From Gemmatimonadales bacterium (lineage in GTDB: Bacteria; Gemmatimonadota; Gemmatimonadetes; Gemmatimonadales; GWC2-71-9): a stretch of DNA of 6,469 nucleotides. Below, in pieces: positions 1-5,396 of the stretch. The DNA lies in NCBI GenBank assembly GCA_013003805.1, contig JABDII010000473.1:1-6469 (forward strand), in the 5' to 3' direction. Below the pieces are notes generated by a model. That model saw nothing but the letters and a program-made list of their open reading frames with translations. It searched no databases and was not told the DNA's origin. The stretch's first letter is position 1; each line of letters starts with the position of its first letter. The translations under genes were made by a program, and so were the position numbers.

Positions 1-329
1 CCGACTCCGCCCCACCGAAACTCGAAGGGGACCGTCACAATTCGCGTGCTGTCTTTGGGAAGCTCGAATGCCTCCTCATGACGGATGTCACCCACATGGG
101 CGCCTGCGACGTTCAACCCGAGTTGGAGACGCGTCGCGCGGATCGCGTAGCCGTTGGGATTCCGGACTTGCACCTCCACATCGAGACTTCCCCCGGAGAG
201 TGTGATCCCGCGCACCAGGATACGATGGACTTCGATCGTCGGATCTTGAAATCGCTGCCAGCCAAGGGAAGAACAACCGACCAGCACGATCGTGGAGAGG
301 ATCAGTCGGCAACCGCCGCGGGATCGCAT
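1..329 (-). CDS. LEA14/WHy-domain (LEA type 2) lipoprotein, N-terminal part (3' end outside the window)
   Basis: The first 109 residues are visible and the frame stays open to the left edge. Residues 1-19 are a lipoprotein signal: Arg at 2, 4 and 8, a hydrophobic stretch, and the lipobox LVGC (16-19) with Cys19 as the lipidated residue. Ser at +2 and +3 would suit outer-membrane sorting by E. coli rules, which is an inference. After a short linker, residues about 32-109 show the alternating beta-strand pattern of the LEA2/WHy fold, with the hallmark VRNPNGYAI (55-63) and later VTVPFEF (98-104). Bacterial members are extracytoplasmic and poorly characterised; a stress or envelope-stabilising role is usually assumed. 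The start is ATG at 327-329; TTG at 330-332 is in frame and slightly better spaced from GGAGG (343-347), so either may be used. No ORF longer than this one makes sense in the other frames here. Confidence 0.82.
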   Translation of the reverse strand, partial: MRSRGGCRLILSTIVLVGCSSLGWQRFQDPTIEVHRILVRGITLSGGSLDVEVQVRNPNGYAIRATRLQLGLNVAGAHVGDIRHEEAFELPKDSTRIVTVPFEFRWGGV

Positions 330-405
330 CAAGCCCTGATTCCCTCCAATCGTCGCATTGCAGCCATACCGCAATATAGTCCCATGCCGAAGCCCGACCT
401 CTGGT
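330..405 (-). other. Only intergenic gap, between rarA and the lipoprotein gene
   Basis: These 76 bases hold no hairpin with a U-run, so I see no terminator after rarA. On the minus strand TATATT (373-378) could be a -10 box, about 44 bases before the lipoprotein ATG, but nothing resembling a good -35 box sits 16-18 bases upstream. GGAGGGA (341-347) is the likely ribosome binding site. The lipoprotein could be read through from rarA, or have its own weak promoter. Confidence 0.35.
341..347 (-). promoter_or_regulatory. Ribosome binding site of the lipoprotein gene
   Basis: The minus strand reads GGAGGGA here. From its GGAGG core there are 10 bases to the in-frame TTG (332) and 13 to the ATG (329). 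The distance to ATG is longer than usual; a weaker AGGG at 334-337 lies four bases from the ATG. This leaves the exact start open by one codon. Confidence 0.5.
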
Positions 406-1737
406 TCACTCAACGGCCGTGACGTCCGCCTCCGGTTGGGAGGCCTGCCGCCGCTCCTCCCACCAGGCCAACCGCTCGGCAATACGCCGTTCGAAACCCA
501 TGGATCCGGGAACGTAGAATCGCCGGACGCTGACCTCGTCGGGCAGGTACTGCTGGTTCGCAACACCGTCAGGCGTCTCGTGATCGTAGGCGTACCCTCG
601 GCCGTAGCCGAGCGCTTTCATGAGAGCGGTCGGGGCGTTGCGCAGGTGAAGAGGGACCGGTGCGGCCGGTGTCTCGCGAGCCGCGACGACGGCATCCTGC
701 CAGGCACGGTAGACCCGATTGGATTTCGGGGCGGTTGCCAGATACAACGCCGCCTCGGCAAGCGCGAGTTCCCCCTCGGGTGTTCCCAGGAAATGGTACG
801 CGTCCTTGGCCGCGATCGCGACGGTGAGTGCGTGGGGATCAGCCAGCCCAACATCCTCCGCCGCAATGCGGACCAACCGACGGGCCAGATACAGTGGATC
901 CTCTCCGCCCTCGACCATACGGGCCAGCCAATACAGGGCACCCTGCGGATCGCTGCCGCGAATCGACTTGTGCAGCGCGGAGATCAGGTTGTAGTGGCCC
1001 TCACCGCCCTTGTCGTACGCCGGGATTCGGCGAGCCAAGACGTCGGCCACCAGCGACCGGTCGACATGGCCGTTGGGCCCGACATGCTGAGCGGCCGCCT
1101 CGACAACGCTGAGTGCCCGACGCGCATCGCCGTCTGACTGCTCCGCCAAAAGGGCAACGGCTTCCTCGTCCATGGTGAGATGCCACGTGCCGACCCCCCG
1201 GTCCTCATCCACCAGTGCGCGGCGAACGAGCGTTGCCAGATCCTCCGCGCACAGAGGCTCGAGGACATACACTCGGCAGCGCGATAACAACGCCCCATTC
1301 AACTCGAAGCTGGGATTCTCGGTGGTGGCGCCGACGAGGGTAATGAGACCCTGTTCGACATGGGGAAGGAAGGCATCTTGTTGGGCTGTGTTGAACCGAT
1401 GGATCTCGTCGCAAAACAGGATGGTACCACGGCCGAGCTGACGCTGAGCCTCAGCCTCCTTGAGGATCTGGCGAATGCGCGGGATGCCTTCGGTCACGGC
1501 GCTGAAGGCGACGAAGTGACGGTCGGTGTAACGGGCAATCAGGAATGCGAGCGTCGTCTTCCCGGAGCCGGGAGGCCCCCACAGAATCGTGCTCCCCACA
1601 TTCCCCCGGCGGATGGCGTCTCCCAGCGGTCGACCCACGGCCAAAAGGTGGTCCTGCCCGAGGCACTCGTCGAGATCTCTCGGCCTCAAGCGCGCAGCCA
1701 ACGGCTCGGATGGAGCGAACAGGCTCGGCTCGCTCAT
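406..1737 (-). CDS. rarA: Replication-associated recombination protein A (AAA+ ATPase, MgsA/WRNIP1 family)
   Basis: RarA is a clamp-loader-like AAA+ ATPase that acts at stalled or gapped replication forks, interacting with SSB in characterised bacteria. The 443-residue length is normal. The motifs come in order: RPRDLDECLGQDHLL near the N-terminus (18-32), Walker A GPPGSGKT (54-61), Walker B CDEIHRF (109-115), sensor 1 GATTENPSF (136-144), an arginine-finger segment LLSRCRV (150-156), sensor 2 GDARRAL (203-209), and then the family-specific C-terminal tetramerisation region with YDKGGEGHYN (241-250), SIRGSDPQGALYWLARM (258-274) and IAAEDVGLADP (291-301). Nothing is missing. The ATG at 1735-1737 overlaps the cca stop as ATGA and has no Shine-Dalgarno sequence of its own, so coupling to cca is likely. 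It is the last gene of the overlapping chain; a 76-base gap follows. Confidence 0.97.
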   Translation of the reverse strand: MSEPSLFAPSEPLAARLRPRDLDECLGQDHLLAVGRPLGDAIRRGNVGSTILWGPPGSGKTTLAFLIARYTDRHFVAFSAVTEGIPRIRQILKEAEAQRQLGRGTILFCDEIHRFNTAQQDAFLPHVEQGLITLVGATTENPSFELNGALLSRCRVYVLEPLCAEDLATLVRRALVDEDRGVGTWHLTMDEEAVALLAEQSDGDARRALSVVEAAAQHVGPNGHVDRSLVADVLARRIPAYDKGGEGHYNLISALHKSIRGSDPQGALYWLARMVEGGEDPLYLARRLVRIAAEDVGLADPHALTVAIAAKDAYHFLGTPEGELALAEAALYLATAPKSNRVYRAWQDAVVAARETPAAPVPLHLRNAPTALMKALGYGRGYAYDHETPDGVANQQYLPDEVSVRRFYVPGSMGFERRIAERLAWWEERRQASQPEADVTAVE

Positions 1738-2993
1738 GCGCCGTGGACCGACGCCCGGGCTATCGCCAACAACTCCTCACGGGTGTTTCGCGAGGGGTCT
1801 TCTACGACCGCCGCCAACAAGGTCTCGAGACACTCGCCGAGCGTCGGGCCTGGCGCGATTCCGGCTTCAGTCAAATCGTCGCCCGTGACCGCGAGCTCCG
1901 CACGGGTGAGCGGGTCCCCACGAGCCCGGATGCGCTGCATCAGCGCCTCCCAGGGCCAAGGGGTCTTGTGGCGCAGGCTCCAGACTTTCACCAGATCGTT
2001 CGCTGCCTCTCCCACAGCCGCCATCCAGCGACGAACGGAGATCTCGTCCGCCCCACCCGGCTCGAGGGGGCCAACCATCATGGCAGTGGCCCGCTGGATC
2101 TCGCTGTTCGACGCCTTGAGCCTCCGGAATACGGCCACAGGATCGAGACACATGAGCACCGTGAGCACCACTGGGTCTCGCACATCACCACGCTCGATCT
2201 CGCGACTTTCGGGAGCGACTTCAACAGCGTCGCTGCCGCCCAGACGCCGCCAACGGCCTGTCTCGCCAACCTCCCCCTTGGGGGGAGGGATCAATTCCGG
2301 AAGCCAGATGTCCGCCGCTCCGACCCGGATCCACTCCTTCACAAATCGAGCAATGGACTTCGCCGAGCGTAGTCCCTTGTACCATTCATCGCGAACCCGC
2401 TCGGCCGACAAATCACGGATACCGGCGACTTCTGCTCGCGCCGCACGCCACGTGAAGGCTTCGATTTGAAAACCGAAGCGCGCGGCGAATCGCAGGGCAC
2501 GGAGAATGCGGAGACGATCCTCACGGAACCGATCCCCGGCGTCACCAACCGCACGAACCAGGTGTCGGTCGAGGTCTTCCTGACCCGCATGCGGATCACG
2601 CCATTCCCGCCGAAGGGGGTGGTACGCCATCGCGTTAATCGTAAAATCCCGCCGGGCCAGGTCTTCTTCGAGCGTTGCCCCGAACTCCACTTCCGCATGC
2701 CGACCGTCGGTCCGGACATCACGCCGAAACGTGGTGACCTCATGCAGAACACGGTCGGGATCGAGGACCCCAATCGTTCCGTACTTGATGCCGACCGGCA
2801 CGGTATGCGGGAAGAGACTCGTCACCGCGTCGGGGGGAGCGGACGTTGCGATATCGAAATCGGAATGGGGATCGTCGAGCAGGGCGTCGCGAATCGCTCC
2901 GCCGACACACCATGTTTCATGCCCGGCGTCCTCGAGTCGTTGGACGATTTCAACCACGCTGGCCGGAACCGCGATGGAGTCGGGAAACGTCAT
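1734..2993 (-). CDS. cca: Class II tRNA nucleotidyltransferase (CCA-adding enzyme / poly(A) polymerase family)
   Basis: The family adds or repairs the 3' CCA of tRNAs; close relatives add only CC, only A, or poly(A) tails. The protein has 419 residues. The nucleotidyltransferase head has VGGAIRDALL (30-39) and the catalytic DFD (D45, D47), then RRDFTINAMAY (114-124), and the neck has EDRLRILRALRFAARF (158-173) with the EDxxR nucleotide-reading motif at 158-162. The body and tail (about 180-419) are helical and less conserved; GDDLTEAGIAPGPTLG (371-386) is the usual tail motif. Residues about 236-270 form a low-complexity insert that begins with the translated palindrome described separately. 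Head and neck motifs are intact, so activity is expected. The ATG at 2991-2993 lies three bases after the SDR stop with only a weak GGGTAGG upstream. The stop overlaps the rarA ATG. CCA specificity rather than poly(A) is an inference. Confidence 0.94.
   Translation of the reverse strand: MTFPDSIAVPASVVEIVQRLEDAGHETWCVGGAIRDALLDDPHSDFDIATSAPPDAVTSLFPHTVPVGIKYGTIGVLDPDRVLHEVTTFRRDVRTDGRHAEVEFGATLEEDLARRDFTINAMAYHPLRREWRDPHAGQEDLDRHLVRAVGDAGDRFREDRLRILRALRFAARFGFQIEAFTWRAARAEVAGIRDLSAERVRDEWYKGLRSAKSIARFVKEWIRVGAADIWLPELIPPPKGEVGETGRWRRLGGSDAVEVAPESREIERGDVRDPVVLTVLMCLDPVAVFRRLKASNSEIQRATAMMVGPLEPGGADEISVRRWMAAVGEAANDLVKVWSLRHKTPWPWEALMQRIRARGDPLTRAELAVTGDDLTEAGIAPGPTLGECLETLLAAVVEDPSRNTREELLAIARASVHGA
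2270..2288. repeat. GC-rich perfect palindrome inside cca
   Basis: An 8-base arm CCTCCCCC (2270-2277) and its exact complement GGGGGAGG (2281-2288) flank a 3-base loop, TTG. It lies within cca, where the minus strand reads in frame as PPPKGEVGE (residues 236-244). From general knowledge, near-identical palindromes recur in many GC-rich bacterial genomes, in and between genes, often translated as PPPxGEVG. Membership of such a family here is an inference; only one copy is visible. As RNA it would form a strong hairpin, but no U-run follows, so it is not a terminator. Confidence 0.7.
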
Positions 2994-2996
2994 GGC

Positions 2997-3749
2997 CTAC
3001 CCACAGAGTACGCTCCCGCCATTGACATTCAGCACGTCGCCGGTGATGTGACGTGCCAGCGGACTGCACAGGAAGAGAATCGGTCCCGCAATATCCTCAG
3101 GCCGCGCGATACGACTGAGCGGGATGGTGGCGGCAATGTTCGCGCGGCCTTCCCCTTCAAACTCGGAGGCGCTCATGTCCGTGTCGACCCACCCCGGGGC
3201 GACGCAATTTACGGTGATGTCCGGCGCGTACTCGATCGCCAAGGACTTGGTCAACGCGATGATTCCGCCCTTCGTGGCCGCATAGTCCGCGTGAAATGCC
3301 TCCCCTCGCTGACCCGCGGTACTGGACACCAACACCACGCTTCCACCTGCGTTCATGTGAGAGAGGGTAGCTCGACAGGTCTGGTACACCCCGTCGAGGT
3401 TGGCGGCCATGGTGTGTCGCCACCGCTCCTCATCGAGCTCCCCAAGGGGGACCGCCGCTTGGGGCCACACGCCAGCATTGGCGACGAGGTAATCGAGGCG
3501 GCCGAAGCAGGCGAGGAACTCACGGATGATTCCCGCAACCACATCGGGGTCCGCTAGGTCTCCGCCTCCGGCGTAGGCCCTCCGGCCGAGGCTTCGAATT
3601 CCCCTGGTCACGGCCTCGGCTTCGGCACGACGCACATGGTAGGTGATCCCGACGTCAGCCCCGGCATCAGCAAACAGCAATGCGGTTGCCCGCCCGATGC
3701 CCCGCGACCCACCGGTGATCAACACCGCTTTCTCCGTCAGTTCAATCAT
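2997..3749 (-). CDS. Short-chain dehydrogenase/reductase, FabG-like (SDR family)
   Basis: This is a classical SDR of 250 residues that should reduce a keto group, or oxidise an alcohol, using NAD(P)H in the cytoplasm. The cofactor motif TGGSRGIG is at 12-19, NAG at 91-93, and the catalytic tetrad is N117, S143, Y156 and K160 (YAATK). PGWVDTDM (185-192) and the C-terminal GDVLNVNGG (237-245) are also typical. Arg at 16 and at 40-41, after the second strand, fits NADPH preference, an inference from the family. It resembles 3-oxoacyl-ACP reductase, but SDR substrate cannot be read from sequence. No other fatty-acid gene is nearby, while the isomerase and phosphatase upstream suggest a sugar or envelope substrate as an alternative. 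The ATG overlaps the isomerase stop as ATGA and lacks a clear Shine-Dalgarno sequence, so initiation probably depends on coupling. The stop is TAG, three bases before cca. Confidence 0.9.
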   Translation of the reverse strand: MIELTEKAVLITGGSRGIGRATALLFADAGADVGITYHVRRAEAEAVTRGIRSLGRRAYAGGGDLADPDVVAGIIREFLACFGRLDYLVANAGVWPQAAVPLGELDEERWRHTMAANLDGVYQTCRATLSHMNAGGSVVLVSSTAGQRGEAFHADYAATKGGIIALTKSLAIEYAPDITVNCVAPGWVDTDMSASEFEGEGRANIAATIPLSRIARPEDIAGPILFLCSPLARHITGDVLNVNGGSVLCG

Positions 3750-4318
3750 GAACCAGCCACGCTTTCTTCGACCAATCCGACGATGAGGTGTTCGACCGCA
3801 AGCTGGATTTCTTGGACGTGGCTCGTCTCCGCACTCTGCGCCTCGAACGTAATGTCCGCGAGCCGGGCCAACGCGTGACCGCCCTGCCCCACAAACGCGA
3901 CAACCTTGGCCCCGGCACTCTTGGCCGCCTCCGCGGCCCGCAGGAGATTGGGACTCTGGCCACTCGTGCTGTGAAGGATCAAGAGATCACGTTGTTCACA
4001 GAGTGCTTCGACCTGTCTCGCGAAAACAAACTCGAATCCAACATCGTTGCTCTCGGCGGTGAGGATCGAAGTGTCGGTCGTCAATGCGACAGCGGCCAAT
4101 CCACGTCGAGTCCGCTCATACCGGACGACATATTCGGCGGCGAGGTGCTGTGCATCGGCGGCACTCCCACCATTGCCGGCGAAGTAGAGGGTCCCGCCGC
4201 TCCGCAGTGTGTCCTCATAGAGACCGGCCAGGCGCACGATCGTGTGCCGCTGGTCGACGGTCGCCTCGGCCAAGCGCGCCAAGGCGCGCAACCCCGCCTC
4301 GACCCGGTCTTCCTTCAT
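3746..4318 (-). CDS. gmhA: Phosphoheptose isomerase (sedoheptulose-7-phosphate isomerase), SIS fold
   Basis: The family converts sedoheptulose 7-phosphate to D-glycero-D-manno-heptose 7-phosphate, the first step to the ADP- or GDP-heptose used in LPS core, S-layer glycans or other surface sugars. The protein has 190 residues, the usual GmhA length. The sugar-phosphate loop GNGGSAADAQ (48-57) leads into HLAAE (58-62), followed by STSGQS (117-122). Counting against E. coli GmhA, H58, E62, Q169 and H177 fall at the zinc/catalytic positions H61, E65, Q172 and H180. This favours a true isomerase over the non-catalytic relative DiaA. The start is ATG at 4316-4318, overlapping the phosphatase stop as ATGA, with GAGAGG four bases upstream (4323-4328). 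The open frame upstream to 4663 runs through the phosphatase gene and is shadow. It ends in an ATGA overlap with the reductase. No other heptose-pathway gene (hldE, gmhB, hldD) is visible here. Confidence 0.9.
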   Translation of the reverse strand: MKEDRVEAGLRALARLAEATVDQRHTIVRLAGLYEDTLRSGGTLYFAGNGGSAADAQHLAAEYVVRYERTRRGLAAVALTTDTSILTAESNDVGFEFVFARQVEALCEQRDLLILHSTSGQSPNLLRAAEAAKSAGAKVVAFVGQGGHALARLADITFEAQSAETSHVQEIQLAVEHLIVGLVEESVAGS

Positions 4319-5079
4319 CGATCCTCTCGCTCGAGAAGTCCGCGCATGCGCTGAATGCATGACGTGCGGATCTGAAATGGCGGCACGGGTTCCACTGCCT
4401 CGTCTGCGAGCATCGCTCCGGGATTCCGCTCGGTCAATAGGGTCGCCTGCAAGTCGCCACTCTGCTCGAGCAAGAGGTCCCCTGCCCCGGTCATCATCCG
4501 AGTGTCTCCATGATTGTCGGATGCCAGGATGTCCGCTAGTCCCTCTTCGACTAAACGTCGGGCCCGGTTCCCACGTCCGTGGAGCGACAGGAGCGTGGTC
4601 GCATCCACCTGCATGAAAGCCCCGAGCTCTTTCCACCGCCGCACCGCGCCAACCGAGCAACACGCATAGCGCTCCGGGTGAGCCAACACCGGGATCAGGC
4701 CGATTTCGATCACGCGTCCGAGGGCCTGGATCACCGCGCCGAAGACCGCGAGCCGGGGGAATTCGACCAGCATGTACCGCGAACCACCGAGGGTCGCGGT
4801 CCGCTCAGAGGCGACGCCCCCGTCGAGAGGGCGGTCGAGCATGACCTCCGCCCCACGGTGAAGCCGAGGCATCTCCCCGGCCGGGTTCGTCAGAGCGGCG
4901 TAGGCCCGGTCGTGGGTCGAAGGGACACCGCGGCCCAGCGTGCTGGCGAGGAGATGGGGCGTCAGGCAGACGTCGGTGACTCCACCGCTGGCCATCCGTT
5001 CCAGCACCTCGACGGCCTGCTCGCCCGATCGCGCGCCGTCGTCCACTCCCGGCAGCAAATGAGTGTGGAGATCGATCAC
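4315..5079 (-). CDS. CpsB/CapC/YwqE-type PHP-domain protein tyrosine phosphatase
   Basis: This is a metal-dependent phosphatase of the PHP fold. Characterised relatives (pneumococcal CpsB, Bacillus YwqE) dephosphorylate tyrosine residues of BY-kinases that control capsule or exopolysaccharide assembly. The 254-residue protein matches the family length. Metal and active-site positions are in order: DLHTH (3-7), VDDG (12-15), TPH (40-42), GAE (76-78), EFP (106-108), HPER (134-137) and SDNH (187-190), with an NP pair near the end (219-220). The start is GTG at 5077-5079. It puts the first metal motif right at the N-terminus, as in the family, and overlaps the preceding stop as GTGA; the longer open frame to 5520 is shadow. 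The stop overlaps the isomerase ATG. No BY-kinase gene is in the window, so the substrate is unknown. A different phosphoester substrate, such as a sugar phosphate, is possible. Confidence 0.92.
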   Translation of the reverse strand: MIDLHTHLLPGVDDGARSGEQAVEVLERMASGGVTDVCLTPHLLASTLGRGVPSTHDRAYAALTNPAGEMPRLHRGAEVMLDRPLDGGVASERTATLGGSRYMLVEFPRLAVFGAVIQALGRVIEIGLIPVLAHPERYACCSVGAVRRWKELGAFMQVDATTLLSLHGRGNRARRLVEEGLADILASDNHGDTRMMTGAGDLLLEQSGDLQATLLTERNPGAMLADEAVEPVPPFQIRTSCIQRMRGLLEREDR

Positions 5080-5396
5080 GCCCGCGCCGAATGAACCGCG
5101 ACGAGTCGCTCGGCGAATTGCCCCAAGTCCTCGGGGTGTTCCTCGGCCTGAGCCAAGAGCGCCAAGGTGATCAAGGCATCGGCGGTCAGGAGATCCAGCG
5201 CGACAGAGCGGTCGCTCGGCCGAGCGAGTGCCCGCCCCAAGGCAGACCACCCGGCACCAGCAAGCGCATCTGGGAGAGGATCGGTTTCCGTGATCGCGGC
5301 TGAATCGCGGAGCACCTGCCGCCGAAGCTCCGCCGGAGCCTCCCGCACCTGGTCGGCAATCCACACCTCGCTTCGGGCGGGGACCGGGGGGGTCAT
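5076..5396 (-). CDS. Small conserved-looking protein of unknown function (106 aa)
   Basis: I do not recognise this protein. The chosen start is the ATG at 5394-5396, which overlaps the alaS stop as ATGA and has AGGGGG seven bases upstream (5404-5409). An in-frame upstream GTG-type start at 5417 would only add seven residues inside alaS. The predicted protein is soluble and mostly helical: an amphipathic N-terminal half with acidic and basic residues (about 9-35), then an Ala/Leu-rich segment (about 64-84, DLLTADALITLALLAQAEE) that is too broken by charge to be a confident membrane helix. There is no signal peptide, no Cys pair and no catalytic motif. The stop overlaps the GTG start of the PHP phosphatase by four bases, so it sits in a coupled chain between two recognised genes. 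That, plus a good ribosome site, argues it is real. Function could relate to AlaRS, to the phosphatase, or to neither. Confidence 0.8.
   Translation of the reverse strand: MTPPVPARSEVWIADQVREAPAELRRQVLRDSAAITETDPLPDALAGAGWSALGRALARPSDRSVALDLLTADALITLALLAQAEEHPEDLGQFAERLVAVHSARA

Noticed and set aside
88..312. Minus-strand 74-residue frame and a plus-strand 114-residue frame (78-422)
   Set aside because: The minus-strand lipoprotein frame, with its lipobox and NPN motif, explains the region; these are other frames of the same DNA.
373..378. TATATT as a promoter -10 box for the lipoprotein gene
   Set aside because: No matching -35 element at proper spacing, and promoter rules for this host are unknown. 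Mentioned only as a possibility in the gap entry.
358..1137. Plus-strand open frame of 259 residues
   Set aside because: It lies antisense to the conserved C-terminal half of rarA and shows no recognisable domain.
3439..3452. Short palindrome TCCCCAAGGGGGA inside the SDR gene
   Set aside because: Only five base pairs; it encodes an ordinary VPLGEL stretch of the SDR fold and is probably chance, although it loosely resembles the repeat in cca.
1360..3557. Two long plus-strand open frames end to end (1360-2469 and 2466-3557)
   Set aside because: They lie antisense to rarA, cca and the SDR, whose products have complete family motifs. Their translations are Arg/Ser/Pro-rich without any motif, as expected for shadows in GC-rich DNA.
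4319..4663. N-terminal extension of the isomerase giving 305 residues
   Set aside because: The added segment is out of frame within the PHP phosphatase, has no GmhA-like content, and the ATGA overlap with GAGAGG gives the proper start at 4318.
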